Notes: generated by a model from the sequence alone, not told the origin. Positions 23,509 through 36,400 are shown, numbered from the stretch's first letter. The stretch: 64,000 nt of DNA from Patellaria atrata CBS 101060 (GCA_010093705.1 MU006090.1:1391817-1455816), one strand, 5' to 3'. A program made the numbers and translations.

Positions 23509-24339
23509 TTACATGGAGCTGTTCACTAAACGACAGTCAGATGTTGGTTCACCCCAATCCAGCGTCTTATAGCAAGGAAATTCGGTTCCATGAGAGTGAT
23601 AGTAGCAATTACTGTTAGAATCCCATGGCGGGATACCAGGAAGCCGACCCCAGGTTTTCTTCGACAGTGATCGGACAAGTCCCATCAGGAAATCTTTAGG
23701 TAGATCATCAGCAGTCTGTCTGTCCAGTGATTCGGAAAAATCTGAATATGTACATTTGTCGACCATAATGCGGCGTAAGGGAGAAGAGGGAGCTGTGCCG
23801 TAGTAAATGGAATACGTGAGCGAAACGGGAATCTTGCTGTTCTCTTCCATCTTCTGACTAAACGTGTCCATCATAATGTCTTTGAACGGATGATCTAGAA
23901 TCCTATCCCCAAAGAGGTATGCGTTGATAAGGAAACTATAGAAAGAAGTACCACTGGGATCACGTTCTGAGGTATAGACTGCATTCGTATAGAGCCAACA
24001 CTGATAGAGGTCGAAGGTCTCCGAGCTAACATCATTGAAGCGCACGATCTTTTCTTCCCCTTCCTTCCATTCCTTTTTCATAGCGCTTCGGAAGAACAAC
24101 GATGTCTTCGTCAAGATCGACTCATGAATAAGGTACTTTGAGTCCAATCTTTTGCCAACAAGGATGACCACACCAGATGAGCCGAGTCTGGACTGTGTCA
24201 ACTACAACCATATTGCCTGAAGCTGTATCGGTGTAGGATCACTTCTTTACCTCGATCGTTCTTTGAGCGTCAATCGCTGCTTCTTTACTACCTTGCCATC
24301 CTCACCGCCATCTTTAACCGTTGCAATTTTCGAGGTCAT
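23509..24339 (-). CDS. BTB/POZ domain protein
   Basis: The main exon (24201-23509) carries a BTB/POZ fold near its N-terminus: 'VVILVGKRLDSKYLIHESIL', 'FFRSAMKKEWKEGEEKIVRF', 'FDLYQCWLYTN' and 'AYLFGDRILDHPFKD'. Fungal single-BTB proteins of this type are numerous and may act as cullin-3 adaptors or scaffolds; no partner can be inferred. This frame has no ATG before the BTB. A short first exon 24339-24292 ('MTSKIATVKDGGEDGK') joins it in phase 0 using a GTAGTA donor and TTGTAG acceptor, giving about 247 aa. A GTAAAG donor further on fails because of phase. The first exon is therefore tentative. A broken paralogue lies 1.1 kb downstream on the same strand. Confidence 0.72.
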
Positions 24340-25423
24340 GGCCAGTCTTCAGCACTCGCAAGGGCGCTCGAAATAACTAAGATTTGGCGTTTACTCTTGT
24401 ACTTGATTGGAACCCTCCACTAAGAGAAAATTACGCTGCAATGCCCAGGGCAATTGGGCGGTAGGAGGACATGAGAGTGAGTGAGTTAGAGAAAGAGAGA
24501 TGTGTGAGCTTGAATTGAGATTTTAGTAAAGATCGAGTGTTTAAAAGGGAAGGAAGGACCTATTCCTGCTGAACCAAACGAACCTCGTTTGTCGCGTGCT
24601 CACACCCTTCAATTTTAAGCCGAACATAAAGTAAACGTCGCCCTGCAAACCTCAGTAAGATTCTTTAGGAAGTACATGACTACCCATTCCTTCACTGTAT
24701 GCATACTGCCACACGTAACAGCTAACCTGACGAGCCAGACTACCATCTTTACAGCTAAGTTGAACCCATTACGCTCATGAGTGTATAGTAAGGTAGTAGT
24801 GGTTTCCTAAACAAATGGATAGCTCGGGAGATAACTGATCCCAGTCCTGAACAGACGGAGACCTCTATTTATACGATTTGACTCTTGTGCTACTGTACTT
24901 TAGGATGAGAACTCGCTGACACAATCGCTAACTCTAGGTATTCCGTAGCTTTTCGGAATCTATGTGATCGAGACTACCCGCGGCTATGAATCTACCCGTA
25001 TGTGCTACTTGTAGACAAAGGATAGATTCAGGAAGCCATACTAAAGTAACCATATATTTAGAAAGAGAGTCATAGGAAAAAGAGCAGTATCTATTGCATT
25101 TTGAGGGGACCACATCGTTAGCTCCCGTGTGATGCTGTTAGGATATGGAATGAAGGAAAATTCGAGATAAGTGCGTCAGCAATGACAGATTTTGGGCCAT
25201 AGAGCCTTCCCAATAATAGATCGTAGCCTAGAACCTCATGATGATAGTTGAATATGACCGAGATGACCAAAACCTATTCAACTCTCGTTTTCGTACAAAT
25301 GATCTGGGGCGCCTGCCGAGCCCTGAATTCGGAATCCTAGTATATGCTACCAAAAGTCATCAGCCTGATTCGCATCTACTGCAGGCCCCGTATAGCGTAA
25401 GAGCCTTGCAGCATGCCACTATT
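24340..25423. other. Gene-free spacer between BTB gene and BTB pseudogene
   Basis: This 1.1-kb stretch has no supportable gene. I see no repeat or RNA signal. The region just after 24340 probably holds the promoter of the BTB gene. Confidence 0.45.
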
Positions 25424-26083
25424 TCAGGGTCTAATAGCAAGCATCATCTTTCCCATGGCTGTGATATGCACATCCAATCGTTGGCAGGTACAACTTTTAG
25501 GCTGCTTCTTGATACTGTCCACTTTAAGGTCTTGAACGCAGAATAGAGATAGTTCGAATAGGAACTCATGATTTACTCCCTCTGGGGAATATTCTTGGAG
25601 TATGCTGCTGATATCTTCATACGTGAATATGTCTATGACGAGACGCCGGAAGGGAGAAGAACGAAGGGTATTAAAGAACACCTTATTGGAACGCTCGATA
25701 GTAAGTGCTTGGTAATTCCATGCATGTGTGATCAAAGTGATACTATCAATGACACGATCCTTAAAAATCGTATCTTGAATCCTGTCACCGAAAAGATACG
25801 CGGAGGAGAGAAGATCCCAGAATTTGTCGCGGTCCATCGCTCCTCTTGAGGGAAGGCCATTCCAGAAGAGCCATTTCTGGTAGAACCCGAACACATCGGG
25901 AGTAACATTAGGAAGGGTAATCACGCGCTCAAGTGACCCTTCCTAAGCATCTTCTATAGCATCTTGAAAGTAGATCGAACTTCGAGTCAATATCAGCTGA
26001 TAGTTGATAAACTTCGCCTTTGGATTTGTCTCAAGTTGGATGGTCACAAAATCGAACCCGAGGCTATATGGAGTTAGAAGCAT
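25424..26083 (-). pseudogene. BTB/POZ domain gene with an in-frame stop
   Basis: From an ATG at 26083 the minus strand reads 'MLLTPYSLGFDFVTIQLETN', then 'LTRSSIYFQDAIEDA', a TAG codon at 25945-25943, and continues in the same frame 'EGSLERVITLPNVTPDVFGFYQKWLFWNG...AYLFGDRIQDTIFKDRV' to a stop at 25424. Aligned with the BTB gene at 23509, the stop falls on the Trp of 'EWKEG', so TGG to TAG (a single G-to-A change) explains it. No intron fits, because conserved sequence runs straight through. Both copies share 'AYLFGDRI'. The remaining frame is intact, which suggests recent loss. Confidence 0.75.
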
Positions 26084-26811
26084 CCAAAGCAAGATCTCTT
26101 ATGAGACTTCTTACTCCTGGGCATCCTACGGCCTCAGGCATTGCTTTTTAGTAACCTTTCCGTCCGAATCCACAGCTCGCGCTTTGGAAGCTATATTTGG
26201 TAAGATTGGTTCCTTCGTTTGAAGAATAGACTTCCTATCCAGAACTCAACCCCCTTGAGCTCAAATGCTGGGTTATGGAAGGAATTTAACCTGAAATTCG
26301 CAGGACTAAATTGTAAAGAGATCGAGTGATCGAATGATAATGACCGAACGAGACGTAGCTTCATTGGTAAAGATGACATTGAGAACGTAGGACAAAAGAT
26401 AAAGGATGAAAGGCCAAAAGAGACGGAGTGCTGTTAAGCCAGAGTTTACACATGATATTGGTCGTATGGAGGAAAGGCCTTCCTACGAATGTCTGATTGA
26501 CACATGACTCCAAACGGTCAAACGGGGATTGAAAGCGGGAGCACATTTTAGAAATACCCTCATCTATCACCCCTCACCCCTATCTTCATAGGGAGAACGA
26601 GAACTAGACATCTCGGTGTTTCTATGTATTTTGAGGTGAAAAACGGACGGGAGATGTTACGAAATTGTCGTGACTCGTTACTCGTTACCTTCACCCTTCC
26701 AACCTGGTGAACATACTAAACCCCTTTCGTAATCACCGCGGAAGACTCGGACTCTAGCTTGACTTGAACCACCAGCACCTCCACCCTCAACCCTCCTCAA
26801 ACCACCATGAA
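26084..26811. other. Intergenic region
   Basis: No gene is supported. A 62-codon minus-strand frame (26191-26379) and a 69-codon one (26361-26570) have no recognisable domain. The end of the stretch is the leader of the next plus-strand gene. Confidence 0.45.
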
Positions 26812-28156
26812 ATGCCTCGCCAACTTCCCTGGCTAAAAGACAACAAACCTTCGACCTCTGCGCCTAAACCCCCCCGCGCAGCGAAAAAGCCCCGCCTCTC
26901 AACACCCTCGGACGATGACGATGACGACTTGAACACAACTGGCGTCTCGACGCCTAAACGGCGCGAGAAACTTAGAGGAGGTACATATTTCCAGACCAAC
27001 GTAAACAGAGGAAAAGTCTAAAAGTCCACAGCGCGCACACCCTCGAGTTCTCCGCCTCCCGCTCCTCCCAAACAAGAGTATGGCTACCCCTCTCCGCCTA
27101 TAGACACTCCCTTCTGACATGTGATACTTAGACCGATGCGGCCCGGCCTCGCCGCCGATGACATCTACATCATGGTCGAAGATGAGTTTCTATCGACCGC
27201 GCACTTGTTCACCGCACACCTCCACCGAGCCGAGTACAAACGACTTAAAGCACGGTTGGCGCAACAGCACCCTATTTCCATCGCACGGCCGGTACTAGGC
27301 GGACGGCTAAGCGCAGAGCGACAGAAAGCGATTGAAGCCTCGGAGAAAGAGAAATCGCGGAGATCTGTGCTGGTGGGTGAGACTAGCGATGATGACGAAG
27401 AGGGCGAAGGTGAACTCGCGGGTCTGATGAATAGACCGAAAGAGCCAGGGTTAAATATCGCGGGGCTGGTGGAGCGGAAGGCTAAGACGAGAGCCGCGGC
27501 AGGGTTTGGGGTCAGTTCACAAGGTGACGGGAAAGGGACGACTAGGGCTGATGTATTGAATAAATATGCGGGAGGGGGGCGGGATAGAAAGACAAAAGAG
27601 GAGGAAGAGCAGGAAGAAGATTACGACCTGGACGCTTCGCCAAAATTCAGAAAACCAGCGCCTAAGGTCCACAGCAGGACGTCGTCAGTTACGCCGTCTT
27701 CCTTCTCCTCTTCCTTCTCGCACAGAGTCAGGGACGGCGAGATATCAGTTTCGGTATCCAGATCTCGGCCTCTACATGCAGCATCAATTATAGAATCATC
27801 TTTCTCTTTCTCCTCATATTCACGGTCCCGAGAGCCCTCCATCAGCACATCCAAGAATAAATCCGAGCCATCCCAAAACGAGGTTCACCCTTCGCTGTCG
27901 AAATGGAATGAGCCGTCCTCGCGCTCGGCCCGGTCCTCAGAATATGAGGCACGGATGGCACGACGAAAAGCAGCGCAGGCGAAGAAAGAAAAGGATGAAA
28001 AGCGGAAAAGTGTTAAGTTGGATGAGATACCCATCTTCTTGGTATGAAAACTAATTCTTTCTGTGTTCTTTCATGAAGGGTAATGTGGATGATACCCAAT
28101 ATAGACGGCGGCAAGGAACTATTCTTACAGGCGTGTCACGGAAGGTGAATTTTTAA
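26812..28156 (+). CDS. Conserved fungal protein of unknown function
   Basis: Four exons (26812-26980, 27032-27077, 27132-28041, 28079-28156) close in frame to 400 aa; exon 2 is only 46 nt. The start 'MPRQLPWLK' was preferred over an upstream in-frame ATG (26764) because it looks like the N-terminus seen in this kind of fungal protein. The most structured block follows exon 2: 'GLAADDIYIMVEDEFLSTA' then 'LFTAHLHRAEYKRLKA'. The rest is charged and Ser/Arg/Lys-rich, with an acidic patch (about 190-200), an RxRSxS-like region and a basic C-terminal helix 'RMARRKAAQAKKEKDEKRKS'. The composition suggests a nuclear protein. I know no assigned function and do not propose one. Confidence 0.72.
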
Positions 28157-28348
28157 TGACGGTACTGGAATATATCACGATATATGTAATGAAATATCTC
28201 TATGTCGTAAACCCTCGCTGTTCGCAAGAGGGCCTCTCCCAAGGAGATCGGTCTCTCCGGGCTGAGAACTCCACAAACACCACACTAAGATACACCAAGT
28301 GTATCTTACGCACTAATCCGAGATGTAGCCACCCCACACCTATCCGTT

Positions 28349-30795
28349 CTAACTGAAAATCTTGTTGAACCACTTATCGACGGCGTTTCTATCGCAACAA
28401 TTAGTAACCCATCAACATCCAAACAGGGTAGAGGTCCAAGGGGAAGAAAAAAAAAAAGAAAATAAACCTACCTCGGCGGCGTCGGAACAAAGCTCCTGGT
28501 ATACTCTTCAATCTCCTCGACTCCCGTATAAAGATCCGCCTCCTCGGGCTTGACCCACTTCGTCTTCTTCACCAGCTTCCAGCCAATAAACAGCACCGGG
28601 AAAATGAACACCATCATATAGCTGAACAAGAAAGTCGGGACATCCCAATTGTCATCCAAAAACACCGTGTAACCTCCAACAAAAGTCATGATAAACGTGC
28701 CGGTGAGGCCATAGTACGCCGCGAAGGGCATCCAAAAGGCCTTGTAGGGAAGCGTGTTCCTGTCCAGGCCCTGGGCCTCGCACGCCTTCTTCCACTTGAT
28801 GAACGTGAAGCACATGACGCTGAAGTTGATGAGCTGCGACGCGGTGACGAGGTTGACGAACCACTGCAGCACGACGGCCGCGTTGTTCGAGACCTGCAGG
28901 AAGCTGAGGAGCGAGATGAGCAGCACGACGATGACGCAGTAGATCGGGACGCCGTTGCGGGTGCAGCGGCGCAGGAACTTGGGCGCCTTGCCCTCGAGCG
29001 AGAGACCATACAGCGAGCGCGACGCGCAGTAGACGTAGCTGTTACCGGCCGAGAAGGCGGACGCGAGCACCATGGCGTTGACGATGTGCGGGAGGACGCC
29101 GATCTGGAGGCGCTTCATGGCGACGACGTAGGGCGAGGCCGCAGCTCCGGGTTTACCGGATGCAAAAGCCTCGGTGAGTTCGGCATCGTCATAAGGCACT
29201 AAGATACCCACACAAAGGGACCCGAGGACGAAAAAGGTCGTCAACCGATAGAATACCGCATTATACGCTCTCGGCATGACAACTCTCGGATTTTCCGCCT
29301 CTCCTGCGGCCATGCTTACATAATCCGGTCCAGCTATGGTAAAAGAGGCCTGAATGAGACACTGCAGGAACCCGAGGAAGCGGCCGGTGCTTCCGGAGCG
29401 GTAGAGCTCGGTCATAGCGCCCGGGTTATTCCAGTACCGGAACCCGAAACGATCGCCGAGTGGATTGCCGCCGACCATGGTAATGAAGGTGAAGATGATG
29501 AGGCCAATGATCAGCAGAACTTTGCCTAGCGCGGCCCAGAATTCGGTTTCACCGTACCATTTTACGGCGAGCACGTTGATGAGACTAAGGAGTGTTATCA
29601 AAACCGGAGATAAAATGGTATTCTGATGTAACTTACGCGTAAAGTATCAGCACGATGGCGATGATCACACCAGCTGGAACAACATCGTCCCAGAAGTGAA
29701 TGATAACATTACAAGCTACGATTTCGAAAGGGACGAGAGCCGCTTCAAAGATGAAGAAATTCCAGCCGGCTGCAACACCGAAAGCTTCATCTACATAACG
29801 ACCGGCGAATCGGATAAATGGCGAGGAGATGGGAAGATAAGTCACCATTTCCGCCATACCTAAGAGTAGCATATATCTGTTAGCAAAGTCTGTTTCGAGG
29901 AGAATGAAGACAAGAAAATATAGCTGCTTTTGGGCCAAGATGGATCGCAGAGCTTCGTGAGTAGGGGTGGAAAGTAATTCGATACGCTGTGTTGGTTTGT
30001 CGTAGTTCTCGAGACTGATGCTTGCGGGTATTGAACATGCTATGTTTAGCGCCATGAGTTTCAAAATGTTGCATTCGGTTATCGTCATTATCAAGAATGG
30101 TGGTTTCAATGAGTTGGATATCTGGCGTGTGTGTTCAGGTTCCTGACTGCTTAGGATCCCGCTCTTAGGTTTATAATCTCGGGATATTACTTTGGAAGTC
30201 GTAGATATTCGTTATACTGCGTTGGGCTGCTCTTTGTCCGATAGCTGCTCTGGTCCTAGGGGCTTTCTGAAGCGCTTTTTTCACGATCTCGTAGCACTCG
30301 TGATGTCACAGAAAATGGAAAAGGAAAGAAAGGAAGGGGTATTCATACATAGTGTAACAGCTAAAATGAACGAACACCTATTGCATCATTCATAAGTCTC
30401 TGTTCTGCATACATTCTCTACGAGGACCCTAAGGACCGCCGTTTCCATACTCTCCACTGCAAGTCGAAGCTCGTGGCGCTTCGTCTTAACTTCAGGGGAG
30501 ATGGGAAAACTTACCAGATGGTGAAAGCTAAGAATAAACTCGCAGGACCGCCATTGAGCAAACCACGACCAATCTGAACATACAAGGCTGTACCGATAGT
30601 ACCGCCAATACCGATAAGCTGAATATGCCTGGGCTTGAGTTTACGGTGGGTAGCATCGAAGCCAGCGTTATAAGAGATCACTGACTGGCGACGATCATCG
30701 TTGTCGACATAGGAGTCCTTTTCCCCGTCCGTAATCTTCTCGTCGGCGAGGTAGCTAGGGGGTTGTAACGTGTGGTCTATATTGGTAGACGTCAT
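28349..30795 (-). CDS. Amino-acid permease (APC superfamily, fungal YAT type)
   Basis: This is a 12-helix plasma-membrane amino-acid/H+ symporter. Proposed exons are 30795-30515, a 12-nt microexon 30360-30349, 29876-29637, 29584-28472 and 28388-28349, closing to 561 aa. Signatures: 'RHIQLIGIGGTIGTALYVQIG' at the end of the cytosolic N-terminus, 'EMVTYLPISSPFIRFAGRYVDEA', 'GWNFFIFEAALVPFEIVACN', 'GPDYVSMAAGEAENPRVVMPRA', 'SAGNSYVYCASRSLYGLS' and the short terminal exon 'NAVDKWFNKIFS'. The microexon gives a helix-2 segment of the expected length; without it the junction reads TGA. The flanking introns (about 154 and 472 nt) are long for this genome. Substrate range cannot be read from the sequence. 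An upstream Met at 30813 is possible. Confidence 0.86.
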
Positions 30796-33479
30796 GGTGG
30801 AAGAGGGCAGCAAGCTGCCAGAAAGCTGTCAGATCCGATTTACGGGTGTCAACAGTATTTAAACTACTGACGGTCCAAGTTCCACAAACTGAAGAGATAC
30901 CGTACGGGATTTGACCGGGGGAGCGCCCGAAGATAAGTAAAAGAGTTCTACAGAGACCAAACTTCATCGAGCGGAAATCTGAAGGTATCCTTGCTGTGGC
31001 CAGCACGACGTAAACAGAGGGTCGGGTGTCGTCTGCAGGGACAAGGCTCAAAAGATTTCCTCAGGCGTAGCTTCACAATTAGATTTTGGATTAGATCGAT
31101 CCCAACCACCCACGCGGGGCGTTTTTCGAATTGAAGTTAGGACTCTGAAAGATGCCCAAGTACAAGGGCTAGAACCTTGGCTGTACATGTCTTGGACTGA
31201 CCGTCTGATGAGATCTCATCATGGTCCAATTGTACTTTTGTAAAGTCGAGATAGCTTGACTGGGTTTACAGGGGGAAGGTCAGTAGGGATTAAACGATAA
31301 AGACGCAAGGACGCAAGTGAGATGATTCTTGCAAAGACAGTGCATATCTCCACCACGCCGGATAGCTTGGCTGACGGCAGGTATCTGTCGAGGCTGTGGA
31401 AGTGTTTGTTGACCTCTGTGACCTCTTACTCTTAGAGGTCATAGACGATCAAGAGGATATAGAGACGCATATGATCTGCATACTGGTAAGTAAGCGAGCA
31501 CGGCGGGCGAGCAGTTCGGTTTTTCGAACCCTTTTTCCTTCTGGATAAGAACAGCAGTACTCGTAACACTATACTAGGCTTCTCCAAGGCTTTTTCATAG
31601 CCTTTTCCTAGCCTTTTCCTAGCCTTTTCCTAGCCTTTTCCTAGCCTCTTCTTTCTAGCAGTTACGACGATACATATGGAGTACTCATCACTTAACCGTA
31701 CCGTAGCTCAGGATAGTTTCCTCTTTGCATTATCTTCTCCATAACACGTAGTCAAATACCGTATAACTTTCCACCCCTCCTTAGCATACGTATCCATACA
31801 TACTAGTGTAGGTAAATACGTACAATAATGGAATCTAAGTACCTTACTTCTCCGCTCTCGGGCCCTCCGATGAAGGCGTTACGCCCCATGAGATACTCCA
31901 GAGCGCCGGCCGAGATCCACGGACCAACCTAAACGCTGCCTCGTGCTTTCGCCAATGCTAGGCACGAGTGCAGTTCGCCGCCCTTGCTCGAACCATGTGG
32001 TACTGTACAGTAATAAAGTACTGTAGCTTGTCATAAATAATGGCCAGCACAAAGCTCACAACCGCGTGAAAGAGTAGGTGACCATGGAACCCTGGAGAGA
32101 TGCCGTAACTCAGTTACCGGGGCGGAAACACGGCAGACTGAGTACAGTAGTGCAAAGTTCTTGAGCAGTACGATAGGGTCGTAGTTCACTCTCTTGTCAT
32201 GTTCGGTGAGACAGTGAGACGGTAAAAAGACGGATATCATTTCGATTTTGATGCTTAAGAACGATCAAGCGAGCAAAAGCTCGGAGTGAGGCATTGGCAC
32301 AGCTTGACACACGAAGCTTTTGGAGAAGCATGAGAAGCTCGCTATGAGGCGCTTGCGTCATCTGGGCGCCAACATCAACAACGGCCTGGAGTTACAACAG
32401 GGTACGGAGTACAGTACCAAAGGTCAAAAGTTCTGGTAGGGTGACATTCCAGATAAGACATGAAAGTAAATAGAAGGACCTCTTCGCCTGCCATATTGTA
32501 AAACTAGCTGCAGGAAAAAGAGATGCAAAGTCAACATGAGAACTCCAAAACTCCAAAATTTGATGCTCTTCCCTCTTGTCTCTTGTTCGAATTTGTCACA
32601 AGAGTGGGATGGATCGTATGCCAAGTCTCCTCACGCAAGGAGCGCCACATCTGACGAGGAAGAAACTCCAACATGTGCCCAAAGCTTCACTGGACCTTGA
32701 AAAGACTGTAATTCAACGTAACCCATCCCAAGATCTCAAAAAATTCCGATTTTGCTGACCCAAAGGTTGAAGTTACGGTATCTGAATCATTTCTCAGGAG
32801 TCCAACGACAGCATGAGTAAGGTTTTCAGGGGAGAGTAAGGTGACCTTGGTGCATCGAGAGGCTTTACCTAGACAATAGTACGTACGATTAGGGTAGAAT
32901 TTGACTATCAACTACGTAACTCTGGATCCCTTTAGCTCTAGAACTACGTCGTCATTAGATCGATTATAACCTGTTCCTATGGCGGGTATCCATTCAATTT
33001 TTAGGGACATCCAGCTAGGGAGCGTACCGTAAGGTACTGTACTCCTATCATCATCCCAGACCTGGTGGGTTTTGCGGTCAAGTACGTAACTCAAAGTACA
33101 CCAATACCCCCAAGAATTTGATGTTTATTCCATTGTATGTACATTTTGAGTACATCTTTTGAGTACGCATAAGTCGGATCCGAGTGATGATGCAACGCTA
33201 AGCCAGGAATAAATTTGGGACGCTGAGTTGTGTTGAATTCAAGACTGTACTATCTACCATCTTACTGTACGGGGTCCCATCCTGATTTAACGAGGGAGAC
33301 CTGGATACAGAAACGACCGCTTGCATCGGAACTCCAACCAAACAAGCCGCCTTACCTCTTAACGCTATGCAAGAACAAATGCCCCGATGCAGCACCCCTA
33401 TTTGCGTTTTAGTGAACCCATCATTTGCAACGTCCTTTTCATCTACCTCACCTTTCTGGCAGTGACCCTAGCTTCCCAG
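30796..33479. other. Large gene-free region
   Basis: No gene is supported over 2.7 kb. It contains an 11-bp minisatellite (31598-31652) and several GTACTGTAC-type palindromes (near 32000-32013, 32401-32420, 33033-33042 and 33246-33276). Open frames are all under 100 codons and have no domain. Confidence 0.5.
31598..31652. repeat. 11-bp minisatellite
   Basis: The 11-bp unit TAGCCTTTTCC is repeated four times without change from 31598, followed by a degenerate fifth unit (TAGCCTCTTCT). Related degenerate text (AAGGCTTTTTCA) precedes it. The repeat is non-coding. Confidence 0.9.
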
Positions 33480-36400
33480 CTACCTGTCCATGGTTCTCAA
33501 CTTATGCTTCTCGTTCTCTGTCAACGACTCGAAAACAGCTTCGAAATCTGGTCTAGTGCCCAATCCTCGAAACCACCCGATGAGGAAGGTCTGCGTCTCG
33601 TCGTCCGACCATTTGTGCGAATATGCTTCCGGTCCTTCATTCACATATCCCATTAGTTCATTTTTGACTGCCGGATTTGATAGGTCTAGATCTCCCGGCT
33701 CGTCTTCCCAGTCACCATCATCAGAACCAGCTTCATCGGCCAACTCGGCGGCGGCGTCAAGCGTGCGTTGTGATGGCTGTGAGGTGACAAGCAGTTCTTC
33801 GACTAGCACTTTCAAAATCTTCAGTCGCATGGGGATGATCGTGTATTGAGGAGGGTCTATTTGGCGGTGGTAAGTTTGATATTCATACTTTAAGAATGGT
33901 GTTGAATGCTTACTTTGCCGTGCACGAGAGCGCGTCATGATGCGCGTGCTCTCAGAGACTATGAGCTCTCCTTTGGCCGTTATACTATCCAGGCGGGGAT
34001 CCTCGAGTTCATAAATCTTAGTTAATGCCACAACGCTGTTGGGTATTAGCAGTTACATCTCCACTCATGTCAAATGAATGTACCTTTGACGTATCTCTTC
34101 ATATCCCGCGAAGCTGATGGAATTCTCCAGCCACTTGGTCAAAACCACCTGCAGCCCACTCTCTTGTCCGATTTGTACCTGCGCAAGAAATTCAACTACA
34201 TCGTTCGCACTGACCAAACACAGTCTTGCAAACACAAGAATGAGACTTTGAATAAGGGGTGCATGTTCTGCGGTTTGCAACCGGACGGCTACAGCCCGCA
34301 GAAGTTGCATTAGGTACGGACCAAGTCGTTCTGAGCCAGCCTTTTCTACAAATTCGGCAGCAAGACCACCAACTTCGGAAGCAGCATTATCGTCTATGTT
34401 GGTACCCAACAAGCGATCGATAATCACTAGAATGACTTCAAGACCGCCTTTGCCGGTCTCATCGTGCCAATTGAAAATCTGTGGAGCGTCATGTTCAACT
34501 ATGTTTTTGACCGTCACAGTAGCGGCTTTCAAAAGCTCGTCGTCATTTGAACCAAGGAGCATTCGGTTCAACTTAGGCATGACTGTCTGGACAAAACCTT
34601 GTGGGAGGGGTGTCGATCCATGTTGCGTAAAAACGGCGAGCAATTCCGCAGCGAGCTACCCGGAGATCAGTCATTGAGGTCTATCGCAAGGGAAATGAAC
34701 GTAGCAAAACCACTTACATTTGTTAGTGCATTCTCTTCTGTCAACGCACCCACATCAAATGCTCCGGTAAGGGAAGGAAGAACCTTCGTACAAAGTTGGA
34801 CGTATGCATCGTTGCCAGTCTCTGATAGAAGTCTTGTAATAAGCTCAAAAGCTTCGGTAACAATAATGGTGATTTGGAAAGTTCTCGCGCCGTGATTGGC
34901 AAGAGTAAAGAGCAGATCCAACCCACTGCCCGTTAAGCAAATTCGAGGATCGAGAAGAATTGCGTCTCTTAAAGTTTCGACAATAGTGACCATGAGATCG
35001 TCACCGTCTGTTAGCTCGTTCAGATCCTGGCCGGAGATGTACTCTGATAGGCCTGATATCACCGCAGATTGCATGGGTTTCGTGATACTCGGTGGCAGAG
35101 CAGACAAGTAACATTGCAATGCCCTGATACAAGAGACCTTTACAACATCCGACTCGTCTCTGACCATAGCTTGTAGTGTCGCTTCCATAAAAGACCCAGC
35201 GACTAGTTGTAAGACATCGCCGGAAACTTCGACAAGATTACCAGCGACCAGATACCCTCGAGCGCGTAGAAACTCTTCTGGCTGTTGCATGGCATATCTG
35301 ATGAAATCCACAAAACCATTGGCAGCATCCGCATTGATATTTTTCTCCCTATCTTGGTAATCGCCTAACATAGCGTTAAGGACGAAAAGAGCTGCTTCTT
35401 TTTCCTTCCAGCCTTGATTTGTAGAATATAGCGACCGTGTATATGCAAGTAGTGCTTCGACAGTAGCTGTGTTCAACCATTCGCCAAGTTTTATAAGTAG
35501 ATCCCCACATGCTGTTCTTGGAGTGTAGTTAGCGGTGACGCTTGTCTCCTCTGAGAGAAACACGTTCACGTCAATATTCCATAAGCCCTCCTCCTCTGTG
35601 GTAATTTTGGCGTACGCAATAGCAAGTTGTGTGAACTGGTACACCCAATTCTCTGGCCCGTTCTGAGAACTGAGTTGGGATTCCAATTCTTTACGGACTG
35701 GAGGTGCACGCAAGCACGTTTGCATGAAATCAAGGTCTTCAAGCACAAGGAAATCTAGGGTATATGGCAAACCATCAGCGTCCTCGAGCCGGCCTTGACG
35801 CTCATCTTCGATATACATCTCACGATAGGCCTTTTCTAATGCTGTGAGCTCCTCCCATGTGGAAGAGAATAGAATTGGCGCGTGGGGTTGTAAAAGTGAC
35901 GGGAACACGCACCGGATACGGAAGAGAACCTTTACTAGCATCAGTACTGTGATTCCCCTTACTTGTCCAATTCCATACCTTGACAGTCTGAAGTTTCAAG
36001 GCAACGAGCCCCCTATATGTAGACGAAGCAACAGTATTCCGCATATCTTCGTCTTCAGACGGCGGATCCGGCAGTTTCGATTTGAGTATTTCAAGGAAGA
36101 ATGGTATCCACCCGCTAATCGTCTCGTCCGCAAATGCCTTGACTGCGGCTTTATGATCTTCAAGAAACATTTCCAGCATATCGAAGCAGCCACGAAATAC
36201 GGAGAGCGCGAGGGCTCGTAAGATTGGAGGTTTCGAGTCGTTCACCGCAACGTCATATATTATCTTAACCATACTCCTAGCGACGGCAAGAAACTGTTCA
36301 TCCCCCAGGGCCTCCTCTACCAATTCTCCTAGCACCTTCAAGGTTCCGTGTATCTGTGCATCGTTGCCGATGGGAATTATCTGCAGGAGTGTTTGTAGCA

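Noticed and set aside
4500-28350. Secondary-metabolite or defence gene cluster
   Set aside because: No PKS, NRPS, terpene cyclase, NLR or heterokaryon-incompatibility gene is present; the genes are mostly unrelated housekeeping genes.
28652-29009. Long alternative frames inside the permease
   Set aside because: GC-rich codon shadows; repetitive Arg/Ser translation without domain.
35914-35974. 28-nt intron in KAP114 (GTAAGG...GCTAG)
   Set aside because: Too short for fungal splicing; an overlapping 49-nt intron restores the conserved 'VKVLFR...FPSLLQPHAP' in phase.
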